A stretch of 8,610 nt of DNA from Gammaproteobacteria bacterium (GCA_023381645.1 JAMCRJ010000068.1:1-8610); one strand, 5' to 3'; positions 1-7,274 are shown, numbered from the stretch's first letter. A program made the numbers and translations. Notes: a model not told the origin generated them from the sequence alone.

Positions 1-141
1 CAGCAGCACCTCATCCTCACCGGGGTCCTCGTTGGCGATATACGCATTGGAAATGTGGGCGATCTTGATCCCCAACCGGGACTGATTCGCAAACTGATAA
101 GCGAGACTCAACTCCAGACGAAACTGGCTCTGCGTGGGCGA
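1..141 (-). pseudogene. C-terminal part of a PagL-like lipid A 3-O-deacylase (partial)
   Basis: An open minus-strand frame of 47 codons runs off the left edge of the window. From about base 130 leftwards it reads like the last beta-strands of the PagL outer-membrane lipid A deacylase family. A strand-like stretch leads into AYQFANQSRLGIKI and then AHISNA, which matches the family's catalytic His-x-Ser-Asn-Ala motif. A downstream acidic stretch (PGEDE) could hold the catalytic Glu. PagL removes the 3-O-linked acyl chain of lipid A in the outer membrane. There is no start codon: a stop (TAA, 142-144) lies just upstream and the preceding DNA is GNAT coding sequence in another frame. The N-terminal part of the barrel is therefore missing at this locus. 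The family call rests on a short stretch and recall of the family, so it is good but not certain. Confidence 0.6.
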
Positions 142-163
142 TTAATCTCCTGCCCAACCCCTC
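124..163 (-). pseudogene. Displaced 3' piece of the IS21-split GNAT gene
   Basis: Read on the minus strand, the bases next to the left IS21 end encode LGRRLIAHAE. Removing the element and one copy of the CCCTC duplication joins this in frame to the FRGEG at the other side (3071-2788), giving FRGEGLGRRLIAHAE. This is a standard GNAT motif A (R-x-x-G-x-G) followed by its helix. Past this point the frame runs on to a stop at 17-19, but it no longer looks like a GNAT, and a PagL-like sequence appears in another frame. The last third of the acetyltransferase is thus not present here. Confidence 0.65.
159..163. repeat. Target-site duplication, left copy (CCCTC)
   Basis: Five bases directly outside the left IS21 end, identical to the five bases directly outside the right end at 2788-2792. 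One copy is needed to restore the reading frame of the interrupted acetyltransferase. Confidence 0.85.
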
Positions 164-189
164 TGTCACGGATCGGCAATATGGAGCCA
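164..189 (+). repeat. IS21 left terminal inverted repeat
   Basis: 26 bp beginning TGTCACGGATCGGCAATATG. It matches the complement of 2762-2787 with three mismatches (positions 7, 10 and 22). It also contains the first unit of the 25-bp-spaced array that follows. Confidence 0.9.
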
Positions 190-290
190 AATCGTAGTCG
201 GCATAATAGCGCCACCTTGGGATCGGCGTAATGGCGCCACTTCCGGATCGGCATAAAGGCGCCACTTCGGAGTCGCCGTAATGGCGCCAC
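173..290 (+). repeat. Five-unit, 25-bp-period array at the IS21 left end
   Basis: Five copies of a core close to TCGGCRTAATGGCGCCAC begin at 173, 198, 223, 248 and 273, exactly 25 bp apart. The first copy is part of the terminal repeat and is the most divergent (GGAGCC instead of GGCGCC). Copies two to five keep the palindromic GCGCC core. IS21-family elements are known to carry several transposase-binding repeats at each end, so these are probably IstA sites. The 25-bp phase is a little over two helical turns. The array also lies just upstream of istA and could let IstA repress its own gene, which is inference. Confidence 0.88.
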
Positions 291-370
291 CCACCTAGTG
301 CTTCAGTAGGGTCTTGGACTTCCCTTGGATCGGTTACTCTCCCAGCTTTTGTGAGGTAACCATGAGCAAC

Positions 371-377
371 AGGAGGT
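371..377 (+). promoter_or_regulatory. Ribosome binding site that decides the istA start
   Basis: AGGAGGT lies 6 nt before the ATG at 383, a near-perfect Shine-Dalgarno with good spacing. A weaker GAGG (353-356) precedes the ATG at 362, so a 7-residue longer product is possible. Confidence 0.6.
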
Positions 378-382
378 TCCAG

Positions 383-1906
383 ATGTTTACAATTCGCCAA
401 ATTCTGGTGCGTATGCGTCAGGGGGACCGGGATCGGGAGATCGCCCGTTCCGGACTCATGGGACGCAAGAAACTCAGTGTCCTGCGGAATCAGGCAGCAC
501 AGCACGGATGGCTGGATCCCCAGCAGCCTTTACCCGACGACCGCGATCTCGCCATCCTGCAGCAGCACCGCCAGCAGGTCGCACCCGCCCAGTGTGTATC
601 CACTCTCAAAGATCACGAGGAGCAGATCGCCAGGTGGGCAGCAGAAGGCATACAGGGCACCACCATTCACGCTGCCCTGGTGCGCAATCATGGATACACC
701 GGAAGCTACTCTGCAGTGCGTCGCGTACTGCTGCGTGTCGCACCGGTAAAACTGCCTGATGCCACCATGCGCCTCATCTTTGCACCCGGAGAGGCCGCAC
801 AGGTGGACTTCGGTGCTGGTCCCGCGCTGATCGATCCGGTGACCGGAGAGATCCGCAAGACCTGGTTCTTCGTCATGACCCTCTGCTGGTCCCGGCACCA
901 GTATGCCGAGATCGTCTGGAACCAGACGACGATGACCTGGCTCGCCTGTCACCGCCATGCCTTCAATTGGTTTGGTGGTGTGCCAGGCCGGATCATCATT
1001 GATAACGCCAAATGTGCCATCACCAAGGCCTGCATCAATGACCCAACGGTTCAACGGGCCTATGCCGAGTACGCCGAAGGGTATCTGTTCAGGATTGATG
1101 CCTGTCCGCCTCATGACCCTGCAAAAAAAGGAATCGTGGAGTCGGGGGTCAAATATATCAAGAAGGCCTTTCTGCCCCTGCGCGATTTCCACGATCGTGA
1201 TGATGCCAATCGCCAGCTTCAGGAGTGGATCAGGGCAGAAGCGGGCCATCGGATCCACGGCACCACCCGTCAGGCACCCCTCACCCAGTTCGTCGAGGTG
1301 GAGAAATCACTCTTACAGCGCCTGCCGGAGACCCCTCCCGAGATCTCCGAGTGGAAGCAACCCAAGGTACACCGGGATGCCCACGTCCAATATGCCTATT
1401 GTTTCTACTCTGTCCCCTTCCGTCTGATCGGACAACAGCTCTGGTTGCGGGCTACGGATACCACGATCCGGATTTATCGGGAACATGAATTAGTCGCCAC
1501 CCATCCCCGGCTGTTCCAGCACGGCACCGCATCGACCGTGGCCGACCACATGCCGCCAGAAGCACAGGCCTGGCAGAGCCAGGATATACAGTGGTGTCTG
1601 CGGATGGCGGAGGCTATCGGACCGTATTGTTACGGCGTCGTGCACCAACTCTTTGCGGATCGCGTACTGGTCAATTTACGCACCGTGCAAAACATTCTGC
1701 GACTCCGGGACAAGTACACCCCTCAACGACTGGAGGCGGCCTGCGCGCGGGCTTTGCGCTTCAGCAATCCGCGTTATGGCGCGATCTCCCAGATTCTCAA
1801 GAAAGGGTTAGATCAAGAGCCGCTGTCACCCATCACCACCGAATCCGGAAGCACCTATACCAGTGGCGGTCGTTTCCTGCGCGACAGCGCCACGCTATTC
1901 CATTGA
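383..1906 (+). CDS. istA: IS21-family transposase IstA
   Basis: This 507-residue protein is the DDE transposase of the IS21 element; it cuts and joins the element's ends in partnership with IstB. The N-terminus (about 1-50, MFTIRQILVRMRQGDRDREIA) is a helix-turn-helix of the IstA type. The catalytic core holds D142 in AAQVDFGAG, D207 in GRIIIDNAK and E253 in KKGIVESG, each in the normal context. The length is usual for the family. I chose the ATG at 383 because of the strong AGGAGG six bases before it and because family members begin close to this point. Upstream in-frame ATGs at 314 and 362 exist, and 362 also has a moderate GAGG. istB follows after 11 bp. No frameshift or premature stop is visible. 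Confidence 0.93.
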   Translation: MFTIRQILVRMRQGDRDREIARSGLMGRKKLSVLRNQAAQHGWLDPQQPLPDDRDLAILQQHRQQVAPAQCVSTLKDHEEQIARWAAEGIQGTTIHAALVRNHGYTGSYSAVRRVLLRVAPVKLPDATMRLIFAPGEAAQVDFGAGPALIDPVTGEIRKTWFFVMTLCWSRHQYAEIVWNQTTMTWLACHRHAFNWFGGVPGRIIIDNAKCAITKACINDPTVQRAYAEYAEGYLFRIDACPPHDPAKKGIVESGVKYIKKAFLPLRDFHDRDDANRQLQEWIRAEAGHRIHGTTRQAPLTQFVEVEKSLLQRLPETPPEISEWKQPKVHRDAHVQYAYCFYSVPFRLIGQQLWLRATDTTIRIYREHELVATHPRLFQHGTASTVADHMPPEAQAWQSQDIQWCLRMAEAIGPYCYGVVHQLFADRVLVNLRTVQNILRLRDKYTPQRLEAACARALRFSNPRYGAISQILKKGLDQEPLSPITTESGSTYTSGGRFLRDSATLFH

Positions 1907-1917
1907 AAGGAATTCTC

Positions 1918-2703
1918 ATGCAAACCCAAGAATTGAGCAGTAACCTCCGCGCACTGCGCCTGTCCGGCATCCTGGATTCCCTGGAATCTCGCAACCGGCA
2001 AGCTGTCGATGGCCAACTGGCCTATACCGAGTTCCTCGCCATGCTCCTGCAGGATGAAGTGGCTCGCCGTGATCAGCGTAAATTCGACACCCTCCTGCGC
2101 CAGGCCCACTTCCGTAACCACAAAACGCTGGAAGACTTCGCGTTTGACCGGTTACCGAATCTGAATCGTTCTCTGGTTCATGACCTGGCTACCGGCCGTT
2201 ACCTGCAGGAGCGGGCCCCTGTCCTGATCGTCGGACCATGTGGCACCGGCAAGAGCCATCTCGCCCAGGCGCTGGGGCATTGTGCCATCCGCCAGGGAGT
2301 GGATGCGCTCTTTATCACCCAAGGCGATCTGGTGGGCTCTCTGCATGCGGTACGGGCTACCGGCGGTTTTGACCGGCGCTTCCGCCAACTCGCCAAAGTG
2401 ACGCTCCTGATCATCGACGACTTCGGCCTCAAACCCATGCGCCCACCTCATGACGAGGATTTCCACGATCTGATCGCCGAACGCTACGAACGGGTCTCTA
2501 CCATGCTGACCAGCAATCTCGACTTCGTCGAGTGGGGGGACGTCTTCCCGGCCAACCGCATGCTCGGAGTGGCCACACTGGATCGGTTACGCCACGGCGC
2601 CTATCGACTTATCCTGGATGGCGAGAGTTACCGCGCCCCCAGACCGCTCCCGGAATCCCCAAAAAACGCCATTGCGAAAGGAGCCAAAAACACCCATTCT
2701 TAA
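1918..2703 (+). CDS. istB: IS21-family transposition helper ATPase IstB
   Basis: This 261-residue AAA+ ATPase is the helper of the IS21 transposase, related to DnaC, and helps in target capture and in stimulating IstA. Residues 1-90 form the helical N-terminal IstB region. Walker A is GPCGTGKS (106-113), Walker B is LLIIDD (163-168), a TSN sensor-like motif is at 198-200, and DRLRHGAYR is near 222-230. It starts 11 bp after the istA stop. The AAGGA at 1907-1911 is a good ribosome binding site for this ATG; a longer open frame upstream overlaps istA and lacks support. The C-terminal tail (PESPKNAIAKGAKNTHS) is low in complexity. The gene stops about 35 bp before the inner right-end repeat. Confidence 0.94.
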   Translation: MQTQELSSNLRALRLSGILDSLESRNRQAVDGQLAYTEFLAMLLQDEVARRDQRKFDTLLRQAHFRNHKTLEDFAFDRLPNLNRSLVHDLATGRYLQERAPVLIVGPCGTGKSHLAQALGHCAIRQGVDALFITQGDLVGSLHAVRATGGFDRRFRQLAKVTLLIIDDFGLKPMRPPHDEDFHDLIAERYERVSTMLTSNLDFVEWGDVFPANRMLGVATLDRLRHGAYRLILDGESYRAPRPLPESPKNAIAKGAKNTHS

Positions 2704-2737
2704 CACCGTTCGAGACCCCATTTCAGGCACTTTGAAA

Positions 2738-2787
2738 TGGCGCCATTACGCCGCACATCGCTGGCGCCATATTGCCGGTCAGTGACA
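2738..2787 (-). repeat. IS21 right end: terminal inverted repeat and one internal repeat
   Basis: The outer 26 bp (2762-2787) is the right terminal inverted repeat. A second inverted copy of the core, TGGCGCCATTACGCCG, begins at 2738, 24 bp inside the outer copy. No third copy is recognisable further in, so the right end carries two units against five on the left. Confidence 0.88.
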
Positions 2788-2792
2788 CCCTC
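2788..2792. repeat. Target-site duplication, right copy (CCCTC)
   Basis: Direct repeat of 159-163, immediately outside the right IS21 end. It is part of the GEG codons of the interrupted GNAT gene. Confidence 0.85.
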
Positions 2793-3078
2793 TCCACGAA
2801 ACTCTGGAGCGATATAGAACTCTTCAATAATTCCGAATTCTCCCCCAGCATAAAGGGCTTGGCTCCTTCCCAGACACAGGACGCCAGCCGGTTGCGCATC
2901 CGAGTAGGCGAGTATGGGGAAATAGCGCCCCTCGCCCATCATGGCAAGACACAGTTCCGTCGCGCCGTCTTCGTGCATCGGCAGAGGCGCCACAGCCACC
3001 TCCGCGAGCAAACGGGAAACTAGCCGAACAATGATTGGTGCCTCATCAGCCGCTGCAGCGTGATCCTCCATTGATCAT

Positions 3079-4251
3079 TCATTTTCGGGCAAGCAACCCG
3101 AGTATGTCATCAAGGGTCTCTGCCATGCGATCGATCTCATCTTTCGTTACCGTTAATGAAGGCATGAAGCGGAGCGTCGACGGGCGGGGTGCGTTGAGTA
3201 TCAGGCGGCGATCGAGTGCAGCCCCGACAACACTCGGCGCGATCTCTGTAATAGTGTTGAGGGCAAGCAACATTCCGTAGCCCCGGATCTCGCCAAGTCC
3301 ATGGCGCGTCGATATGGTTTCCAGCCGCTTGCGCAGATAGGCCGCCTTAGTGCGAACCCTATCGAGGAAGCCTGGTTGGATAAGGGTTTCGAGCACGGTA
3401 CCAGCAGCAGCCGTCATCAATGGGTTGCCGTTGAAGGTTCCTCCCTGATCGCCATGTTCGAAAGCACATACAGACTCCTTGGCAAGCAGCGCCGAGATCG
3501 GCACGCCGCCACCCAGCCCTTTGCCAAGGGTCATGATGTCGGGTTCGATGCCGCTGTGTTGGTAAGCGAAAAGCAAACCGGTGCGGCCCATGCCGGTCTG
3601 AACCTCATCGAAAATCAATAGCAAGTTATGTTCGCGGGTGAGATCTCGCAGTCCCTGCAAAAAAGCGGGGTCGGCTGGATATACGCCGGCCTCGCCCTGA
3701 ATCGGCTCGAGCATCACAGCAACCGTGCGCTCATTAATGGACGCCTTTACTGCTGCCAAATCATTCAAGGGGACCTTCGGAAAGCCAGGAACTTTCGGCT
3801 CGAACAGTTTCTCCCATTGCGGTTTGCCGGAGGCGGACATGGTTGCCAAGGTCCGGCCATGGAAACCGTGCTCCATGGTGATGATTTCGTAGGCGCCATC
3901 ACAGTGGCGACTACCCCATTTGCGGGCAAGCTTGATCGCCCCCTCGTTGGCCTCGGCACCGCTGTTGCCGAAAAAAACCCGATCAAAGCAGCTATTTGAA
4001 GTGAGCATGTCGGCGAGACGGATCATCGGCTCGTTGTAAAAGGCAGGACTGGCATTGATCAGTCGACCCGCTTGCTCGGCGATAGCTTCGACTAAGACCC
4101 TAGGCGAGTGGCCTAAACAGTTGACCGCCCATCCCTGGATAAAATCGAGGTATTCCTCGCCGCCACGCTCCTTAAGCCAAGAGCCGTGCCCTGACATGAA
4201 CACAAGGTTGGGGCGACTGGTTATTTCCATCAGAGATGAAGAAGATTCCAT
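3079..4251 (-). CDS. Class III PLP-dependent aminotransferase, ArgD-like
   Basis: A 390-residue, full-length fold-type I, class III aminotransferase of the acetylornithine/succinyldiaminopimelate group. These enzymes move an amino group between an omega-amino substrate and 2-oxoglutarate in the cytoplasm. Visible marks are GWAVNCLGH (40-48), SPAFYNEP (68-75), the cofactor phosphate-binding SGAEANE (97-103), HGFHGRT (128-134), [15 protein letters not shown] with D215 contacting the PLP ring, and the Schiff-base lysine K244 in [26 protein letters not shown] and [14 protein letters not shown] resemble the beta-proteobacterial ArgD-like subgroup. The stop is 7 bp before the GNAT gene, so the two were probably one operon. 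There is no strong ribosome binding site before the ATG at 4251; the alternative Met at residue 8 has none either. It could be a housekeeping acetylornithine aminotransferase, but the setting suggests a pathway-specific amine-forming enzyme. Confidence 0.88.
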   Translation of the reverse strand: MESSSSLMEITSRPNLVFMSGHGSWLKERGGEEYLDFIQGWAVNCLGHSPRVLVEAIAEQAGRLINASPAFYNEPMIRLADMLTSNSCFDRVFFGNSGAEANEGAIKLARKWGSRHCDGAYEIITMEHGFHGRTLATMSASGKPQWEKLFEPKVPGFPKVPLNDLAAVKASINERTVAVMLEPIQGEAGVYPADPAFLQGLRDLTREHNLLLIFDEVQTGMGRTGLLFAYQHSGIEPDIMTLGKGLGGGVPISALLAKESVCAFEHGDQGGTFNGNPLMTAAAGTVLETLIQPGFLDRVRTKAAYLRKRLETISTRHGLGEIRGYGMLLALNTITEIAPSVVGAALDRRLILNAPRPSTLRFMPSLTVTKDEIDRMAETLDDILGLLARK

Positions 4252-4344
4252 ATTCGATTACCCGATTGCTGTTGCTGTTATGATGTGATTGGATTGGATT
4301 GGTAACAAAGATAACGGATCGCTAGCTGTTCGAAACATTCGCGG

Positions 4345-4714
4345 TTTTGCAATTTCTGCATCGTCCTAGCCATCGGCATTATTGGTCAAGCTGGGCGCAG
4401 GGCGATGGTGGTATCATCCACGATGACGTCGCCAGAGAGCTTTGGCCCGTTCTCCAGCAGCCGCTTTCCGAACTTGGTAAACAGGGCAGCGCCCAGATCA
4501 TGCGCTCCCAGCAAATGACGGAAGTTCGGCAGGCCGGTCACATTCAGGCACGCACTCGCGCCTGAGATCGATCCGGGGGAAACTCGAAGAGCTAGATCAG
4601 CTTGCAGAACCCCGTCTGCGGGATGAGCCTATCCATGCGTACCAGAAATCTCCGCTTGCGGGTCGGCTTGCGATACACCTCGAATCTCGATGCTGCCAAT
4701 ATGCTCTATTTCAT
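4345..4714 (-). pseudogene. Decayed IS5-family transposase remnant
   Basis: The minus strand carries pieces of an IS5-group DDE transposase in three frames. From an ATG at 4714 it reads MK, a TAG stop (4708-4706), then ASRFEVYRKPTRKRRFLVRMDRLIP, the typical N-terminus of these transposases, and a second TAG at 4594-4592. After an internal loss of many residues another frame (about 4546-4401) gives NVTGLPNFRHLLGAHDLG and GDVIVDDTTIA, the region with the first catalytic Asp. Two extra bases at 4399-4400 shift it again to APSLTNNADG, followed by a TAG at 4368-4366. The C-terminal half with the remaining catalytic residues is missing. It lies between the PPTase and aminotransferase genes and is clearly dead. 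Confidence 0.75.
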
Positions 4715-4739
4715 CTCGCGCCCGGTTGAATATCCCAAT

Positions 4740-4764
4740 GCCCGCATCTTAAACGATGGCGGGC
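4740..4764. repeat. Imperfect hairpin near the presumed left end of the IS5 remnant
   Basis: GCCCGCATC and GATGGCGGGC can pair into a 9-bp stem with one bulged base around a 6-base loop (TTAAAC). No T-run follows on either strand, so it is not a convincing terminator. It sits 26 bp upstream of the decayed transposase start, inside what is probably the subterminal part of that element; the actual end may be near 4760-4780 (GGAAACACTGAGCAAGCC on the minus strand). Confidence 0.35.
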
Positions 4765-4782
4765 TTGCTCAGTGTTTCCACA

Positions 4783-5183
4783 ATTTTATTAGCGGCAAAT
4801 TATACAGGACGGGGCGGACGATGCCAACGCCCACTCCACTCAACACGTTCCCAACCAATCATGTCAGCCTTCCCCGGAAGGGCTACCGGCTCGGCCTGCT
4901 CATCGGCATTTTCGAAGATTGCTCAGCTTTCACTCGCGTTACGACCTGCACACTCGCGCCACCACCAATTCGTGGCGCAATCAGCCCATCTGCTTCAACC
5001 GTTTCGTTACCACCACAGTTGCTCCGGGTGCTCTCGACCTGGAACATTCGTCGGGTGGGTCTCTTACCCACTGGAAAGAGGCTTTGCACAGCGTACGCCC
5101 ATATTGGACATATACAAACGGTCCAGATCAAGGCCCGCTACAGTTGCGCAATATGAATCTTACGTTGGGTGATGATCAATGAC
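4783..5183. other. About 400 bp of unassigned DNA, possibly decayed coding sequence
   Basis: No confident gene is seen between the IS5 remnant and the PPTase stop. All three plus-strand frames are open for 250 bases or more, with the frame ending at 5182 reading ...SLTHWKEALHSVRPYWTYTNG... to a stop 2 bp from the PPTase stop codon. On the minus strand, 4922-4800 reads ENADEQAEPVALPGKADMIG and then GWERVEWSGRWHRPPRPV before a stop. It is preceded in another frame by ETVEADGLIAPRIGGGASVQ. This could be a frameshifted C-terminus. I recognise no family in either strand. It may be the tail of a lost pathway gene or DNA brought by the IS5 element. Confidence 0.35.
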
Positions 5184-5939
5184 TTAGAACTCCGGCCAGT
5201 ATTGCCTAATCAGGGGTATCGTTCCGCTGCGTTCCGCTATTGCGACCGCCATCCGGTAATCTGACAAGGGCGAGTAAAGTTTGAGGTGCCACATCTCGCC
5301 GGTGAATGTTTGGTCTTGGTGTACCAGTTCTATTGTCCCGTATTCATTTGCTGGAAGACGGAATCCGAATCTGTTGAGCGGTTGTCGCAGGCCACAGCCG
5401 TTGGCCTTGAGAAGCGACTCTTTCAAGGTCCACAGGGAGTAGAAATGCTCGAAACGCCTTTCGCCTGAGAGCATCTCCAATTGCTCGACCTCCTCAGCCG
5501 TAAACCAGTGGTCGGCGATGTTCAGAATTTCAGCCTTCTGCTGGACAAGTTCAAGATCGATTCCGCAAGGGCGCGTCCCGGCGACGATGCAGGCTGCTAA
5601 TCCCTTAGTGTGCGTAAGATTAAATTGTGGTGTGTCGCCGGGTGATGTCGAAACCAGTGCCGGCTTTCCAAGAGGATCTCGCTGGAACCGGAGACTGGGG
5701 GAGGGTATTCCGGTATAGACAGAGAGCGCGTGGCGCAGCAGGGTATGGGCGCAGAGATAGAGATCCCGGTCTTCTTGAAAGTGGAAGGCATCGTGGCGAA
5801 TGCGTTCGTCGGCAGACAATATCTGAAGCCGAACCTTTCGCCACTGATCGGTCGCCGGGTTCGGTGGAGCGGCGAGCCAGACACTAATCTCACCGGGATC
5901 CCCACCGATTTGTTCTAAGCTTGACGCGCTTCTAAACAT
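5184..5939 (-). CDS. Sfp-type 4'-phosphopantetheinyl transferase
   Basis: This 251-residue enzyme attaches the 4'-phosphopantetheine arm of coenzyme A to a serine of a carrier protein, turning it from apo to holo form. It is of the long two-lobed Sfp/HetI type used for NRPS and PKS carriers, not the short AcpS type. Key signs are FQRDPLGKP (85-93), FNLTH (106-110), the Mg-binding GIDLE with D128 and E130 (126-130), and WTLKESLLKA (170-179) with E174 and K178. All are intact. The ATG is 6 bp after the condensation gene's stop without a clear ribosome binding site, so translation is probably coupled. No carrier protein lies in the window; its partner must be elsewhere or lost. This is the last intact gene of its cluster before the broken region. 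Confidence 0.93.
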   Translation of the reverse strand: MFRSASSLEQIGGDPGEISVWLAAPPNPATDQWRKVRLQILSADERIRHDAFHFQEDRDLYLCAHTLLRHALSVYTGIPSPSLRFQRDPLGKPALVSTSPGDTPQFNLTHTKGLAACIVAGTRPCGIDLELVQQKAEILNIADHWFTAEEVEQLEMLSGERRFEHFYSLWTLKESLLKANGCGLRQPLNRFGFRLPANEYGTIELVHQDQTFTGEMWHLKLYSPLSDYRMAVAIAERSGTIPLIRQYWPEF

Positions 5940-5945
5940 GGCGAC

Positions 5946-7274
5946 TTAATATTGCCGCATAGTATTCGCAACACAGCCTTGGGCTTTTGAGGCGTGGCGT
6001 GGCACGGCACGCCCCAATTGATGCAGCAGCTCGCTGACCTGAACGACCTTCGCATGTGAAACACACGCGGGATCGCCTATCAACCGAATTTCTAAAACAG
6101 GTGACCCAAATGCAACCAGAGTGAGCGGAAAGCCGGTAGAGCCGTACTCCTCCACACGGCATCCGAGGAGGAAAGGATGTGCGGTGTTAATCTGTGTTTC
6201 TAGTGATTGATGATCGTAGACGACAAGTGTCTCGAACAGGTGGTGCCCCGAGGTTATGCTGACCCAACGATGTATGTCGGCCAAGGATGTCTGTGCAAAA
6301 AGGCGTAGTGCAAGGTTCTGTCTGCGAAGGTCAACGACCGTTTCGGCGAAAGTGCGATTGCCATGGCCCGTCCAGCGCAGCGGTAGCATATTGATGTAGA
6401 GGCCGGGACCATCGAATACATGACCGTTGACATAACGACCGGCGAGCGTAACACCGAATATGATGTCGAGAGAGCCGGTGACTATGCTCAACATGGTGCA
6501 CCAAAGGCCATGAAGGGTGCTGGCGAGGGTGACTCCATGCTGTTCCGACCATTGAACCAGCGCCTGGGTATCCGCAGCGCTCAGTCGCTTCACCACGGTG
6601 GCCTCAGTCTCTGTGTCGTTCGATCTCGGGAGATCCTTTTGGCACAACGAAGGCGGCGGTGTGTATTCGTTGAAAATGCGCTGCCAGTGACTTTTCGCGG
6701 CTTCCCGATCCAGGGTCTCCAACGACACGATGAACTCCCGGAACGGACGGTGTAGCGGTGCTTTGTGGATTTGGCCCGCGAGGATCTGTCGGTAGGCGCG
6801 GAACAGCGCGTCCAGCAACAGGACGTAGGAGCGGCCGTCGAACAGGATGTGATGCAACGTCCAGACCAGTATCGAGCAGCCGTCGCAGATAATGTGCACC
6901 AGCCGTGCCAGTGGCGCTACCTCGATGTCGAAAGGAGTGTTTCTGCTTTCGAGGGAGAGGCGTTTGATTTCCTGTTCGCTGTTATCCGGAAGCTCGATAA
7001 GCTTGACCCCCTGATTCACAGACTCCGCCACCTCTTGGAAAGGTCCGCCGACCGTCCGCCAATTCATATAGGTGCGCAAAATTGGCTCGTCTGCCACCAG
7101 ATGCCCCCACGCTTTTTGCAACGTCGCGTGGTCGAGCTTCGTTCCGAGACGAAGAACGAGCTGTTCGACGTCGACGGGTTCATTGCGACGCATTAGTGTC
7201 CGCAAATGCATGCCGCTCTGTGTCGGAGAGAGGGGATACCGAACTACGGCATTCTTGTCGTCACTCCCGACCAT
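5946..7274 (-). CDS. Free-standing NRPS-type condensation-domain protein
   Basis: A 442-residue protein consisting of one condensation domain, with no adenylation, carrier or thioesterase part. Such domains join a carrier-bound acyl or aminoacyl thioester to an amine or hydroxyl acceptor. Motifs in order are YPLSPTQSGMH (13-23, like the C1 motif), HHILFDG (141-147), the HHxxxDG active site with the second His catalytic, IIFGVTLAGR (271-280), and GPGLYINMLPLR (289-300), the C5-type motif. The length is that of a normal two-lobed domain, as in stand-alone enzymes such as VibH or SgcC5. It starts 14 bp inside the upstream GNAT gene and is followed 6 bp later by the PPTase, so the three form a coupled unit. 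The acceptor and donor cannot be told from the sequence. Confidence 0.9.
   Translation of the reverse strand: MVGSDDKNAVVRYPLSPTQSGMHLRTLMRRNEPVDVEQLVLRLGTKLDHATLQKAWGHLVADEPILRTYMNWRTVGGPFQEVAESVNQGVKLIELPDNSEQEIKRLSLESRNTPFDIEVAPLARLVHIICDGCSILVWTLHHILFDGRSYVLLLDALFRAYRQILAGQIHKAPLHRPFREFIVSLETLDREAAKSHWQRIFNEYTPPPSLCQKDLPRSNDTETEATVVKRLSAADTQALVQWSEQHGVTLASTLHGLWCTMLSIVTGSLDIIFGVTLAGRYVNGHVFDGPGLYINMLPLRWTGHGNRTFAETVVDLRRQNLALRLFAQTSLADIHRWVSITSGHHLFETLVVYDHQSLETQINTAHPFLLGCRVEEYGSTGFPLTLVAFGSPVLEIRLIGDPACVSHAKVVQVSELLHQLGRAVPRHASKAQGCVANTMRQY

Larger units (their letters stand above)
164..2787 (+). mobile_element. Complete IS21-family insertion sequence
   Basis: The element is 2624 bp and carries istA and istB in the usual order on the plus strand. 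Its ends are 26-bp inverted repeats starting TGTCAC, matching at 23 of 26 positions (164-189 against the complement of 2762-2787). It is flanked by a 5-bp direct repeat CCCTC (159-163 and 2788-2792), within the 4-8 bp typical of the family. Excising the element with one repeat restores an in-frame GNAT motif A, which confirms the boundaries. Both genes are open and keep their catalytic motifs, so it looks potentially active and fairly recently inserted. Confidence 0.93.
2700..3071 (-). pseudogene. GNAT-family N-acetyltransferase, interrupted by IS21
   Basis: GNAT enzymes move an acetyl group from acetyl-CoA to an amine. Residues 1-94 are native: an N-terminal helix region (DEAPIIVRLVSRLLAEV), a strand pair around YFPILAYSDAQPAGVLCLG, then EEFYIAPEFRGEG, the start of acetyl-CoA-binding motif A. 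At residue 95 the frame enters the IS21 end and gains 28 meaningless residues (TDRQYGASDV...) before stopping at 2700. The second half of motif A lies across the element (163-124). The ATG is 7 bp after the aminotransferase stop with no clear Shine-Dalgarno before it, which suggests translational coupling; an in-frame TGA just upstream excludes a longer product. The acetyltransferase should be inactive, since the cofactor loop is cut and the C-terminal third is gone. Its original substrate is unknown. Confidence 0.8.

Noticed and set aside
173..290. Regular 25-bp repeats that might suggest a CRISPR array or iteron origin
   Set aside because: The spacers are only 7-8 bp, the first unit is part of the IS terminal repeat, and inverted copies occur at the other end. 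They are IS21 end repeats.
530..1258. 242-codon open frame on the minus strand
   Set aside because: It lies wholly inside istA on the opposite strand and has no recognisable motif. The istA frame has all DDE motifs, so this is a shadow.
4277..4308. Possible promoter before the aminotransferase (TTGTTA, then ATCATA after 18 bp on the minus strand)
   Set aside because: The -10 match is poor and no other support exists. The CAATC repeats in the spacer looked notable but are only three short units.
4740..4764. Rho-independent terminator
   Set aside because: The stem is imperfect and no U-tract follows on either strand.
4602..5156. 184-codon open frame on the plus strand
   Set aside because: Its first part is antisense to IS5 transposase sequence and the rest matches no family I know. 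No ribosome binding site supports the start.
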